This document shows, piece by piece, positions 1 to 9,248 of a stretch of 64,000 nt of DNA. The notes under the pieces were generated by a model. That model made no database searches. It was not told the origin of the DNA and saw only the letters and a list, made by a program, of their open reading frames with translations. Position 1 is the first letter of the stretch. Every line of letters starts with the position of its first letter. This stretch comes from Alphaproteobacteria bacterium (GTDB lineage Bacteria > Pseudomonadota > Alphaproteobacteria > Rhizobiales > Beijerinckiaceae), in assembly GCA_021325385.1 (NCBI GenBank), contig JAJPHH010000076.1, positions 1-64,000 of the forward strand, in the 5' to 3' direction. Made by a program: the position numbers and the translations under genes.

Positions 1-68
1 CCGCGATCATCGTCGCCACGACGCTGATGCGGAGCGACGCAGAAGGGCTCTCCTTCTCCCGCCCTTAG
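1..68 (+). CDS. C-terminal end of an unidentified protein (partial)
   Basis: A plus-strand reading frame is open from the window edge to a TAG stop at 66-68. The visible tail is 21 residues, with a hydrophobic Ala-Ile-Ile-Val-Ala stretch followed by a polar end (Arg-Ser-Asp-Ala-Glu-Gly-Leu-Ser-Phe-Ser-Arg-Pro). It is convergent with the next gene, whose stop codon begins one base after this one. The hydrophobic stretch would fit the last membrane segment of a membrane protein, but the fragment is too short for a family call and could be chance. Confidence 0.4.
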   Translation, partial: AIIVATTLMRSDAEGLSFSRP

Positions 69-512
69 TTAGGCGCGCGACCGGACGGCTGGCGTCATGA
101 GGCCTGGGCGAAGATCGTCGATCGTCGCAGCGCGCTCCGCGCGCGAGCCGGCTAGAAGATGGACATGATGCTCGACCCGCATGTCCGGCGAAGTTGCGAT
201 TTCCCTTGCGCGAGCAACCGCGAGTTCGGGCAAGGCGCCCGTGTCGATGATCGAGAGGATGCGCCGTTCGCCGCTTTCCGCCACGGCGGCCACGATCAGC
301 ACCACATCTTCATAGGCTGGGCAGGAGGCCGGATTGTAGACCGAGAACAGATAACGTCGGCCTGAGGCACCGCGCCAATAGCGGAAGCGGCGGGCAAGCG
401 CGTTACCCTCCAAAGCCGCAAGCTCGAGGTTGTCGACCGAGCGGCGCGTCTCGCGCCCTCGCTTGGCGAAGCCGACGCCGTCGCCTCCAAGCTCGTCCCA
501 CAAGGCTTGCAT
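69..512 (-). CDS. small conserved-looking hypothetical protein
   Basis: A 147-codon frame. It has no signal peptide, membrane segment or motif that I recognise. The N-terminal part is Arg-rich (near FAKRGRETRRS). A short beta-like core follows (YLFSVYNP, then EDVVLIVAAV), and the C-terminal part is helix-like and charged. The pattern suggests a small cytosolic alpha/beta protein, but I do not assign a function. The ATG at 512 is chosen because a strong promoter overlaps the upstream TTG alternative. It is expressed as a single gene, separated by 120 bases from plsC, which lies upstream on the same strand. Confidence 0.6.
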   Translation of the reverse strand: MQALWDELGGDGVGFAKRGRETRRSVDNLELAALEGNALARRFRYWRGASGRRYLFSVYNPASCPAYEDVVLIVAAVAESGERRILSIIDTGALPELAVARAREIATSPDMRVEHHVHLLAGSRAERAATIDDLRPGLMTPAVRSRA

Positions 513-541
513 AGCGAAATTCCGATTGCGAGAAAGGAACA

Positions 542-570
542 AATATAGAACACGCGCAGGAGCGCGTCAA
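542..570 (-). promoter_or_regulatory. sigma-70-type promoter for the small hypothetical gene
   Basis: Read on the minus strand, a TTGACG -35 box (570 to 565) is followed by a 17-base spacer and a TATATT -10 box (547 to 542). Transcription would begin near 535, about 20 bases before an ATG at 512. The in-frame TTG at 542 lies inside the -10 box and so cannot be the start codon. This is one of the best housekeeping promoter matches seen in the window. Confidence 0.65.
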
Positions 571-632
571 CGAAAATCGCAAATCGGCGACGCCGGAAGG
601 AATCGGCCCTCGGCTAAGAGTCAGGAATCGCG

Positions 633-1391
633 TCAGGTTTGAGCGGGCGCCAGCCGCAGGGCGAGCGAGGAATCCTGCGCCACCGCCTCGGCGTTGAGTC
701 GGGCGCAGGCGGTTTCGACCGTCTCCTGCAGCTTGGCGAGAAAGCGGTCGCGGTCGAGGCCAGGCGCGATCGGCGGCAGATATTCGATCACCGCGACGCC
801 CGGCCGCCGCGTGAAGCCGCGCCGGCCCCAATAGAGGCCCGTGTTGAGCGCCACCGGCAGGCAGGGAACCCCCGTCGTCTCGTAGAGATAGGCGACCCCG
901 TATTTGTATTGCGGCGGCGCGCCGGGCGGCCGGCGCGTGCCTTCCGGAAAGATGAAAATCTGCCGGCCGGCGCGCAACACGGCGGCGGCGCGTTCGCCCA
1001 GGACTTGAAGCGCGCTCTTGCCGCGGTCGCGGTCGATGCCGATTTGCTCGGCGCCCCATAAATACCAACCGAACATCGGAATATACATCAGCTCGTGCTT
1101 GAGGACATAGGCGAAATCGGGCGCGTGCTGGATCAGCGAGAACGTCTCAAGAAAGGACTGGTGCTTCGAAGCGATGATGTAACCGCCCTTGGGGATGTTC
1201 TCGAGGCCGCGAAACTCGACCGTCAGACCGCAAATATGCTCGAGCAGCCAAAGCGAGCAGGCGCCCCAGAGGCGCCCCATAAAGAAAACCGCATGGCGTC
1301 CCATCAGGACCGACGGCAAGCCGACGATCATCAGCACGACAAGCGTGAGGTAGAAGCAGATATTGTAGACGAAGGAGCGTAGGCCGATCAT
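633..1391 (-). CDS. plsC: 1-acyl-sn-glycerol-3-phosphate acyltransferase (PlsC family)
   Basis: Membrane acyltransferase that adds a fatty acyl chain to lysophosphatidic acid, giving phosphatidic acid for phospholipid synthesis. The 252-residue protein has a hydrophobic N-terminal segment (about residues 8-30). The acyltransferase signature SKHQSFLE carries catalytic His77, in the HX4(D/E) pattern with Glu82 in place of the usual Asp. The glycerol-phosphate-binding FPEGTRR motif is at 148-154. The ATG at 1391 starts just before the first membrane segment. The frame stays open to 1478, but that extension looks untranslated. The upstream neighbour on the same strand is ftsX, 241 bases away. Some members of this family acylate other lyso-lipids such as lyso-ornithine lipid, so the substrate is inferred. 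Confidence 0.88.
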   Translation of the reverse strand: MIGLRSFVYNICFYLTLVVLMIVGLPSVLMGRHAVFFMGRLWGACSLWLLEHICGLTVEFRGLENIPKGGYIIASKHQSFLETFSLIQHAPDFAYVLKHELMYIPMFGWYLWGAEQIGIDRDRGKSALQVLGERAAAVLRAGRQIFIFPEGTRRPPGAPPQYKYGVAYLYETTGVPCLPVALNTGLYWGRRGFTRRPGVAVIEYLPPIAPGLDRDRFLAKLQETVETACARLNAEAVAQDSSLALRLAPAQT

Positions 1392-1632
1392 GGGCGGACC
1401 ATTGCGCAAAGCGACGACAGAAGAAAGAGGGCGCGACGCGAGGGTCAGGAGCTCGCTTCCGCACGCGCGCAATTGCAATGATTTGCGAGTTCGACCATTG
1501 GGAGCGCGCCACCCCGATTCGACGTAAAGGCTCGCGATGCGCCGCCATCGTCATATCGGCTCTGATCGCTCTAGCGTAGCAAGAGCTTGCCGGGGAAATC
1601 GGCTCGCTGTCGCCCCGAGGAAGCAAGCCCGC

Positions 1633-2607
1633 TCAGAGCAACCGCCGCAGGTGCCGGAACACGATGAAGCGCGACATGATCGCGGTCAGAAAGCCGATCG
1701 CGATCGACAGGCCGAAAATGGCGATATAGCCCTTGAGGCCCAGCGCGAAGGCGCCGAACAGCGCGACAATTTCTTCGCCGCCGGGCGAATTGGCCGACCA
1801 GGCCGAGAGCCCGGTCGCGCCAAGAAAGAACAAGGCCGCCGCGGCGCCGCCAATCAGGCCGCCGCGCAAGCCGAGCCGTAAGAAATGGCCCTGAAATTGG
1901 CGCGAGATATAGCTGTCGGCGGCGCCGACGAAATGCAGCACTTCGATGATTTCGCGGTTTCCCGCCATGGCGCCGCGGGTGGCGAAGCCGATCGCCAACA
2001 TCATCGCGACGATCATCAACGCGAATATCGCCAGGGCGAAGACGACCACCGCCGAGGCCATGGTGTCGAGCCGCGACAGCCACAGGCGGTGATCGTCGAG
2101 ATTGGCGTCGGGCGCCTGCGCCGCGAGCGCGCTGCGCAAAGCAGCGAGGTTCGGGTCGGCGTCTTTCTGCATTTTGACGACGATCAGCCGCGGCACCGGC
2201 AACTCGCTCAAATCGAGGCCGGCGCCGAGCCAGGGTTCGAGCAGGCGCTCGGAATCCGATTTCGAAAAGACCTTGACCTCGTCGACGCCCGGCGCAGAGC
2301 GCGCCGCCGCGGCCGCTTTATCAAGTTCGGCCTCGACGTCGCGCCCGGCCGCAGGCTTGATTTGAATCGTCACCTCGCGGGAAATGTCCGAGCGCCATCC
2401 TTCCGAAGCGCTCGCGACCAGCATGGCTCCGCCGGCGGTCAGGCAGGAGAGGAACGTCATGATCGCGATGACCGAGACGAGGGCGCGGCCGGCGATCGAA
2501 CTGGCCGGCACGAGCGGCATATCGCGTCTGAGCCGCGATTCGGCGAGCTCGCTGTCCTCGGCGGAATGCGCGTCGGCGCGGTCCTGGGCGGCGCTCGCGT
2601 TCACCAC
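1633..2607 (-). CDS. ftsX: cell division protein FtsX
   Basis: Membrane partner of the FtsE ATPase. FtsEX controls peptidoglycan hydrolase activity at the division septum. The 324-residue protein has a cytoplasmic N-terminal tail of about 40 residues and a first membrane segment near 43-67. A periplasmic domain follows (about 70-195), then three further membrane segments in the C-terminal third. This is the standard FtsX topology. The start is GTG at 2607 and overlaps the ftsE stop (GTGGTGA), which implies translational coupling. A second GTG directly follows, so the true N-terminus may differ by one codon. Confidence 0.9.
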   Translation of the reverse strand: MVNASAAQDRADAHSAEDSELAESRLRRDMPLVPASSIAGRALVSVIAIMTFLSCLTAGGAMLVASASEGWRSDISREVTIQIKPAAGRDVEAELDKAAAAARSAPGVDEVKVFSKSDSERLLEPWLGAGLDLSELPVPRLIVVKMQKDADPNLAALRSALAAQAPDANLDDHRLWLSRLDTMASAVVVFALAIFALMIVAMMLAIGFATRGAMAGNREIIEVLHFVGAADSYISRQFQGHFLRLGLRGGLIGGAAAALFFLGATGLSAWSANSPGGEEIVALFGAFALGLKGYIAIFGLSIAIGFLTAIMSRFIVFRHLRRLL

Positions 2608-3287
2608 GAATCCCTATCGAAAATTTCCAGCCTTCCGCCGCTGATCACGAGCCGGCGGGCGTCGGCGAATTGATCCATCAGCGCGATGTCGTGCGTGGCG
2701 ATGACGACCGCGGTCCCGGATTTGTGCAATTCGATGAAAAGCCTCAGCAGGCGCCGCGCCAAAGCCGGATCGACATTGCCGGTCGGCTCGTCGGCAAGCA
2801 GCAGCTCCGGCCGCGCGATCAGGGCGCGAGCGATTGCGGCGCGCTGCTTCTCGCCGCCGGAAAGGACCGGAGGCAGCGCGTTCATCCGCTCGCCGAGCCC
2901 GACCCACTTTAAAAGCTCGACCACTTCGCCGCGATAACTCCCCTCGCTGCGGCCTTGCACGCGCAAAGGCAGCGCAACGTTTTCGTAGGTCGTCAAGTGG
3001 TCGAGCAATCGGAAATCCTGGAACACGACGCCGATCCGCCGCCTGAGCGAGGTGATCGCGTCCTTGTCCAAGCTGGCGGCGTCGCGGTCGAAAATTTTGA
3101 TGATGCCGCGGGTCGGCTTCAGCGACAGCAGCATCAGGCGCAGCAGCGTCGTCTTGCCCGCGCCCGAGGGGCCGCTGAGGAACTGGAAGCTCTGGGCCTC
3201 GATCGCGAAGGTGAGGTCGCGCACGACCTCCGGCCCCATTCCGTATCGTAAGCCCACATTTTCGAAATGGAGCAAGGCGCGACTCAA
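2601..3287 (-). CDS. ftsE: cell division ATP-binding protein FtsE
   Basis: Cytoplasmic ABC ATPase that drives FtsX at the divisome. The 228-residue protein has Walker A GPSGAGKT at 39-46, ABC signature LSGGEKQR at 141-148 and Walker B LLLADE at 161-166, followed by Pro-Thr. The opening FENVGLRYGMGPE is typical of FtsE. The start is uncertain. TTG at 3287 has a Shine-Dalgarno-like AGAGG only one base away, while TTG at 3275 gives the usual family start just before HFENV but has 13-base spacing. Its last bases overlap ftsX. Confidence 0.93.
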   Translation of the reverse strand: MSRALLHFENVGLRYGMGPEVVRDLTFAIEAQSFQFLSGPSGAGKTTLLRLMLLSLKPTRGIIKIFDRDAASLDKDAITSLRRRIGVVFQDFRLLDHLTTYENVALPLRVQGRSEGSYRGEVVELLKWVGLGERMNALPPVLSGGEKQRAAIARALIARPELLLADEPTGNVDPALARRLLRLFIELHKSGTAVVIATHDIALMDQFADARRLVISGGRLEIFDRDSW

Positions 3288-3405
3288 ACCTCTGAGCGGA
3301 TCAGCAAGAGCCGAACCTGCCGCTTACGTCAAATCTGAGGAAAACGGCCGCTGACGCGCGAAAAATCTGCGGAAAGCGACGACGCGGCTTAACCGCTCCT
3401 TAACC

Positions 3406-4008
3406 ATGAGCGCGCCCAATGGCGGCGAGGACGCCCCGCCGGGGTCGAACGGATCAGCCATGCTCGTGACTTGCCGGACCTGCGGCCGGCCTTTCGATGG
3501 GAGCGGCCCTGAAACCAGCTGCGAGCGCTGCGGCGGGCGATCCTCCGCAAGGAACCGTCTTCGCGCCGCGGGGCCTGTCGCGGCCGTCATTCTCGCGTTG
3601 GTCGGCGGGATGGCCGCCGTGGCGGCGCGCGACAAGATTGTCCGTCTCGCGCCGATAACGGCGCGCGCCTATGCCGCGATCGGCCTTCCCGTCAATTTCC
3701 GCGGCCTCGCGTTCGACGATCTGCGCACCAGCATCGTCGAGGCGGAGCGGGGGCAGGTGTTGACCATTGAAGGCGCGGTGGTCAACTTAACGGCGCGGAA
3801 GCTGGAGATTCCCGAGATGCGGATCGCCGTGCGCGACGCTAATTCCCGCGAAATCTATGTTTGGACGGCGCGGCCGCCGAGGCCGGATGTCGCTCCGCGC
3901 GGCGAAGCTTCGTTCCGGCTGCGCCTCGCCTCGCCGCCGGCCGGCGCGCATGAGGTGATGGTGCGGTTCGCCTCGGCCTCGGAGAAAAGCGCCGGGGATA
4001 AGTTGTGA
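3406..4008 (+). CDS. zinc-ribbon membrane protein (MJ0042-type finger / DUF3426-like)
   Basis: A 200-residue protein of unknown function. It is commonly found between ftsE and hpt in Hyphomicrobiales. A CxxC...CxxC zinc ribbon lies at about residues 22-43 (TCRTCGRPF and SCERCGGR). One membrane segment follows at about 54-72 (AAVILALVGGMAAVAA). The C-terminal half is a beta-rich extracytoplasmic domain resembling DUF3426 (GQVLTIEGAVVNLTARKLEIP). ATG 3406 is used. ATG 3460 (MLVTCRTCG) is a good alternative because family members usually begin just before the finger. The stop overlaps the hpt GTG start by four bases, so the two genes are probably co-translated. Confidence 0.75.
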   Translation: MSAPNGGEDAPPGSNGSAMLVTCRTCGRPFDGSGPETSCERCGGRSSARNRLRAAGPVAAVILALVGGMAAVAARDKIVRLAPITARAYAAIGLPVNFRGLAFDDLRTSIVEAERGQVLTIEGAVVNLTARKLEIPEMRIAVRDANSREIYVWTARPPRPDVAPRGEASFRLRLASPPAGAHEVMVRFASASEKSAGDKL

Positions 4009-4571
4009 GCGGCGAGCGCAAGGTCCAGATTCTCATCGACGAAAAAGCAATCGCGGAGAGGACGCAGGCGCTCGCCGACGAAATCGCCGCCGCCAAGCCG
4101 AAGGATCTGCTCGTCGTCGCGATCCTGAAGGGCTCGTTCATGTTCGCCGCCGACCTCCTGCGCGCCATGCACCGGGCCGGCCTCGATCCGCAGGTCGAGT
4201 TTTTTCACTTGTCGAGCTATTTGGAGGGGACTGTCTCGACCGGCTCGGTCAAGATTCTCAAGGACATCGAATCCTCGGTCAAAGACCGCGACGTCCTCCT
4301 CGTCGACGACATTCTCGAATCCGGCCGCACCCTCGCTTTCGCCAAAGACTTGCTGACCGCGCGCGGCGCGCGAAAGGTGATGATCTGCACGATGCTGGAG
4401 AAGCCGGGCAAGCGAGCGGTGCAAATCGCGGCGGATTTCGTCGGCTTCGTCTGCCCGGACGTCTTCGTCGTCGGCTATGGCATGGACGTCGCCCATTCCT
4501 ACCGTCAGTTGCCGTTCATCGGACGCGTCGTGACCGGCGAAAGCTCTCTTCCGACGATGGGAGAGGGTTAG
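4005..4571 (+). CDS. hpt: hypoxanthine phosphoribosyltransferase
   Basis: Purine salvage enzyme: hypoxanthine or guanine plus PRPP gives IMP or GMP. The 188-residue protein carries the type I phosphoribosyltransferase PRPP-binding loop VLLVDDILESGRTL at about 97-110, with the acidic pair Asp101-Asp102. The purine-binding hood is near the C-terminus (FVGFVCPDVFVVGYGMD). The GTG start at 4005 overlaps the previous stop (GTGA). Aminopeptidase P follows 15 bases later, so the three genes 3406-6401 look like one transcription unit. Confidence 0.92.
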   Translation: MSGERKVQILIDEKAIAERTQALADEIAAAKPKDLLVVAILKGSFMFAADLLRAMHRAGLDPQVEFFHLSSYLEGTVSTGSVKILKDIESSVKDRDVLLVDDILESGRTLAFAKDLLTARGARKVMICTMLEKPGKRAVQIAADFVGFVCPDVFVVGYGMDVAHSYRQLPFIGRVVTGESSLPTMGEG

Positions 4572-4586
4572 CGATCGGTTCTGCAA

Positions 4587-6401
4587 ATGTTCAAGTCGCT
4601 GTACCAATCGTTCGATGAAATCGCCGATCCCTCTCTCGGCGCGCCGCGCGCCGACGCCTTGCGGGAGGAGCTGGCGCGGCGCGGTCTCGCCGGTTTTATC
4701 GTACCGCGAGCCGACGCTCATCAGAATGAATACGTGCCGCCTTCAGAGGAGCGCTTGCGCTGGCTGACCGGCTTTTCCGGCTCCGCGGGCCTTGCGATCA
4801 TTCTCGAAGACCGCGCCGCGCTGTTCGTCGATGGGCGCTACACTTTACAGGCTGCCGAGCAAGTCGACCGGCGGATTTTCGAAATCCGCCATGCCGTCGA
4901 TGATCCGCCAGGCGCCTGGATCGAGACCCATCTCGATCGCGGCAAGCTCGGCTACGACCCTTGGCTGCACACGCCCGACGCAGTCGAGCGCTTTGCGCGC
5001 GCCGCCGCGGCGGCCGGCGGCGAGCTGATAGCGGTCGAGACCAATCCGATCGACGCGATTTGGACCGATCGGCCGGAGCCGCCGCTCGGCCAGGTTCAGA
5101 TGCGCAAGCTCAGCCTCGCCGGCGAGAGCGCACGCGCCAAGATCAAGCGCGTGCAGGCCAAGCTCAAAAGCGACGGCTTCGTCGTCTCGGACGCGCACGA
5201 CGTCGCCTGGCTGTTCAACATCCGAGGCGGCGACGTCGCCCATACGCCCCTGGCTCTGGCTTACGCTTTCGTCCCGCGCCAGGGGGAGCCGAAGCTCTAT
5301 ATCGACGCGCGCAAGCTCTCGAACCGGATCCGAACGGCGCTGTCGGCGCTAGCCGAGATCGGCGAAGAGCGCGAGCTCCTCGCCGATCTGAAGGCGCTCG
5401 GCGCAAAAGGCGCGAAGCTCTCCTTCGACGCTGGCACAGCCGCCGCGCGCCTGACGCAGGCTCTGAAAGAAGCGGGCGGCGCGCCGGAGGTCGGCGCCGA
5501 TCCGATCGCGCTGATGAAGGCGGCCAAGAACCCTGCCGAACTCGCCGGCGCCCGCGCCGCCAATTTGCGCGACGGGGCGGCGTTGACGCGCTTTCTCGCC
5601 TGGTTCGATCGCGAAGCGCCGAAGGGAAGTTTGACCGAGATCGCCGCGGCCGAAGCGTTAGAGTCCTTTCGGCGCGAAACCGGCCTACTCAAAGACGTCT
5701 CTTTTCCGTCGATCGCCGCCGCCGGCCCGAATTCGGCGATCCCGCACTATCGGGTGACGAAAGCCTCGAATCGCAAGATCGAGAAAGGAATCTTCCTCAT
5801 CGATAGCGGCGGGCAGTACGAGGATGGCACGACCGACATCACTCGGACCATCGCGGTCGGAGCGCCGAGCCGGGAAATGCGCGACCGGTTCACGCGCGTG
5901 CTCAAGGGCCATATCGCCATTGCGCGCGCCGTCTTTCCGAAAGGCGCGTCTGGCGCGCAGCTCGACGCTTTCGCACGCAAAGCTTTATGGGAGGCGGGGC
6001 TCGATTTCGATCACGGCGTCGGTCACGGGATCGGCGCTTACCTTTCGGTTCATGAAGGGCCGCAGCGCATCGCGAAGACGGGGACGACTGCGCTCGAGCC
6101 CGGCATGATCATCTCGAACGAGCCCGGCTACTACGCCGCCGGCCGCTACGGGATCAGGATCGAGAACCTCGTCGTCGTAGAGGAGCGTGAGATCGCCGGC
6201 GCCGAACGCAAGATGCTCGGCTTCGCCACGATCTCGCTCGCGCCGATCGACTTGCGGCTCGTCGAGCCGAAGCTGCTGACGAAAGAGGAGCGCGACTGGC
6301 TCGACATCTACCATGCGCGCGTCCGCAAAGAGCTGGCGCCGATCGTCGACGCCGAGACGGGCGCATGGCTCAAGCGAGCAACCCGGCGGCTCGCCGCATA
6401 G
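4587..6401 (+). CDS. pepP: Xaa-Pro aminopeptidase (aminopeptidase P, M24 family)
   Basis: Cytosolic metallopeptidase that removes the N-terminal residue when proline is second. At 604 residues it is the long, three-domain form (two creatinase-like N-terminal domains plus a pita-bread catalytic domain). The metal ligands are visible. Asp406 and Asp417 lie in IDSGGQYEDGTTDITRT. The His is in GVGHGIGAYLSVHE. One Glu is in SNEPGYYA and the last in GIRIENLVVVEE. The start ATG 4587 lies 15 bases after hpt. The gene runs convergently with anmK, with a 45-base gap and no obvious terminator hairpin. Confidence 0.92.
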   Translation: MFKSLYQSFDEIADPSLGAPRADALREELARRGLAGFIVPRADAHQNEYVPPSEERLRWLTGFSGSAGLAIILEDRAALFVDGRYTLQAAEQVDRRIFEIRHAVDDPPGAWIETHLDRGKLGYDPWLHTPDAVERFARAAAAAGGELIAVETNPIDAIWTDRPEPPLGQVQMRKLSLAGESARAKIKRVQAKLKSDGFVVSDAHDVAWLFNIRGGDVAHTPLALAYAFVPRQGEPKLYIDARKLSNRIRTALSALAEIGEERELLADLKALGAKGAKLSFDAGTAAARLTQALKEAGGAPEVGADPIALMKAAKNPAELAGARAANLRDGAALTRFLAWFDREAPKGSLTEIAAAEALESFRRETGLLKDVSFPSIAAAGPNSAIPHYRVTKASNRKIEKGIFLIDSGGQYEDGTTDITRTIAVGAPSREMRDRFTRVLKGHIAIARAVFPKGASGAQLDAFARKALWEAGLDFDHGVGHGIGAYLSVHEGPQRIAKTGTTALEPGMIISNEPGYYAAGRYGIRIENLVVVEEREIAGAERKMLGFATISLAPIDLRLVEPKLLTKEERDWLDIYHARVRKELAPIVDAETGAWLKRATRRLAA

Positions 6402-6446
6402 CGACAGTACGCCGGAGCGGCCGCTGGTCCTGACGCGAGGGGTCGG

Positions 6447-7600
6447 TCAGCGTCTTTCGCCGGCCATAGCGTCTCGATCCGGAGGCGCGGCCTTCGCCAG
6501 GGCGCGAGGCGCGGGCCAAAACGCGCCGCCTTTCATCGGCCGCGGCGCGCCTGTTGTCGTGGGCAGGGAGAGCGGCAGGCCGCGGCGCGAGCGGATGGCC
6601 AGATAGGCGAAACAATGCGCCTCCAGCGCGTCGCCGTCATAGCCGATCGCCTCGACCGGATCGACCGGGGCGGCGAGCCTTCTCGTAAGCGCGCTCATCA
6701 AGGCGCGGTTGCGCCGTCCGCCGCCGGCGACCAGCCAGCGCCGCGGCGGCTCCTCGAAGAAGCGCCCGGCCGCGGCCGTGGCTTCGACCGTGAAGGCGGC
6801 GAGCGTCGCCGCTCCGTCCTGGTCCGAAAGCGCGTCCACCGCCCGCGCCATCCTGTGAAAATGATTGCGGTCGAGCGACTTGGGCGGCGGGCGCTGAAAA
6901 TAAGGATCGCTCATCAGCGCCATCAAAATCGCTTGATCGACGCGGCCGCTGGCTGCGAGCGCGCCGTCTGCGTCATGCGAAACGCCGCGCCGGCGCAGCA
7001 GGAAATCGTCGAGGAGCGCGTTGGCCGGTCCAGTGTCGAACGCGACGATCCCGTCATCGGCGCCGAGATAGGTCACGTTGCCGACCCCGCCCCAGTTGAG
7101 GATCGCCAACGGCCGCGGCGCGTTGGCCGAGATCGCGGCGTGATAGAGCGGCGCGAGCGGCGCGCCCTCGCCCCCGGCTGCCACATCGGCGCTGCGGAAG
7201 TCGCACACGACATCGACGCCAAGCTGCTGCGCTGCGCGGGCGCCGTCCATGAGCTGGCGGGTGTAACGCTCGCGCGGCCGGTGCAGTATCGTCTGGCCAT
7301 GCAGGCCGACAAGCGCGACGCGCGACCGGTCGAGATCGTAATTCTTCAGGAACGTCTCGACAGACGCGACATGCGCGTCGGTGACGGCGCGTTCGAGTTC
7401 GACCAGCGGCTGTCGCGCCGCTTTCGCATCGCCGACGACCTGGCGTAACGCGGCGCGGGTTTCTTCAGGGTACGAGAAGGTCGCGCCGGGGCCCGGCTCG
7501 ACGAGCGCCTCGCCGTCGCTCGAAAGGATGGCGACGTCGATCCCGTCCATCGACGTGCCGCTCATGACGCCGATCGCCGTCACGAGTCGCGGAGGGCGGC

Positions 7601-7604
<4 letters not shown>
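6447..7604 (-). CDS. anmK: anhydro-N-acetylmuramic acid kinase
   Basis: Phosphorylates and opens 1,6-anhydro-N-acetylmuramic acid to MurNAc-6-phosphate in peptidoglycan recycling. The 385-residue protein starts with the nucleotide-binding signature GVMSGTSMDG (residues 12-21). It carries further family blocks VGLHGQTILHRP, NWGGVGNVTYLG and FDTGPANALLDD, and a late GGGRRN near the adenine pocket. Its ATG overlaps the TGA of the FAH-family gene upstream (ATGA), so the pair is translationally coupled. No recycling partner such as murQ is in the window. Confidence 0.93.
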
Positions 7605-8299
<695 letters not shown>

Positions 8300-8352
8300 G
8301 GTCCTGCTCGTTGTCCTTGTCCGACCCGGGAACGCCTATGCGGCGACGGCGC

Positions 8353-8964
8353 TCAATTTCCCTGGTTTGCGCCCGGCGCCCAAAGGACGTCGCCCTCGCC
8401 GCGCCGGTTGACGTAGCGCGCGGCGACGAAAAGATAGTCGGACAGGCGGTTGACATAGGCGAGCGCCGGGGCGCCGACTTCTTCGCCCTCGATCCGGCTT
8501 AGCGCGACCATGTCGCGCTCGGCCCGCCGGCAGATGGCGCGCGCCAGGTGCAAAGCCGCCGCCGCCTGGCCGCCGCCGGGCAGAACGAACGAGCGCAGGG
8601 GCGAAAGATCGTCATTGAGCTCGTCGATCGCCTTCTCGAGCGCCGCGACTTGGCTCATCGAGACGCGCAGCGGCGGCCGCTTCGCCTTCGCGCTCCCGAT
8701 CTGTCTCTCGCCAGGCATGCAGAGATCGGCGCCGAGATCGAAGAGATCGTTCTGCACGCGCGCCAAGACGCGGTCGATGGCGACGAGATCGGGATCGCTC
8801 GAGCCGGCCGCCGCCGCTCGCGCCAGGCCGATGGCGCTGTTGGCTTCGTCGACCGCGCCATAGGCGGCGACGCGCGGATCGTCCTTGCCGCGGCGCTGAC
8901 CGTCGCCGAGGCCGGTCGACCCGGAATCGCCGGTGCGGGTATAAATCTTGTTGAGCCTAACCAT
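8353..8964 (-). CDS. corrinoid adenosyltransferase (PduO type)
   Basis: Transfers the adenosyl group of ATP to cob(I)alamin to make adenosylcobalamin. The 203-residue protein begins with the ATP-binding motif TRTGDSGSTGLGDGQR (about 8-23). It has the conserved ARAICRRAERD block in the C-terminal helix bundle and the NRLSDYLFVAAR tail typical of the family. The start is ATG 8964. A 63-codon membrane protein lies 27 bases upstream on the same strand, which suggests a two-gene unit. No cobalamin riboswitch is visible upstream. Confidence 0.93.
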   Translation of the reverse strand: MVRLNKIYTRTGDSGSTGLGDGQRRGKDDPRVAAYGAVDEANSAIGLARAAAAGSSDPDLVAIDRVLARVQNDLFDLGADLCMPGERQIGSAKAKRPPLRVSMSQVAALEKAIDELNDDLSPLRSFVLPGGGQAAAALHLARAICRRAERDMVALSRIEGEEVGAPALAYVNRLSDYLFVAARYVNRRGEGDVLWAPGANQGN

Positions 8965-8991
8965 CCCGTCGCTCGGCGTTCGGCCGAATCG

Positions 8992-9183
8992 TCAATGCAT
9001 CCGCGTCAAAAGCACGATCACGATGAGGACGATGGCGGCGAATTGCAAGCCGACGCGCCAGCGCATCAGCAATTGCGACGTATTCGAAGCGCCGCCGCGC
9101 AACATATTGGCGAGCCCGAGGAGGAGAACCAGCGCGACCGCGGCGAGCGCGGCGGCGACGCCGATATTCGAGAAAGAATGCAT
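8992..9183 (-). CDS. small twin-transmembrane protein, HIG1-like
   Basis: A 63-residue protein with two membrane segments (about 8-24 and 45-60). The connecting loop has the pattern NMLRGG...SQLLMRWRV. This resembles the HIG1/Rcf1-like domain seen in small alphaproteobacterial membrane proteins, which in mitochondria associates with respiratory complexes. The function in bacteria is not established, so the family link is an inference from the loop and topology. It starts at ATG 9183 and is followed after 27 bases by the adenosyltransferase gene. Confidence 0.7.
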   Translation of the reverse strand: MHSFSNIGVAAALAAVALVLLLGLANMLRGGASNTSQLLMRWRVGLQFAAIVLIVIVLLTRMH

Positions 9184-9248
9184 GGCCCTCGCGCTTCTTT
9201 GCTAAAAGCGATCTATAGCTTTTGCCGGGAGGGAGGGCGAGAGCCGCA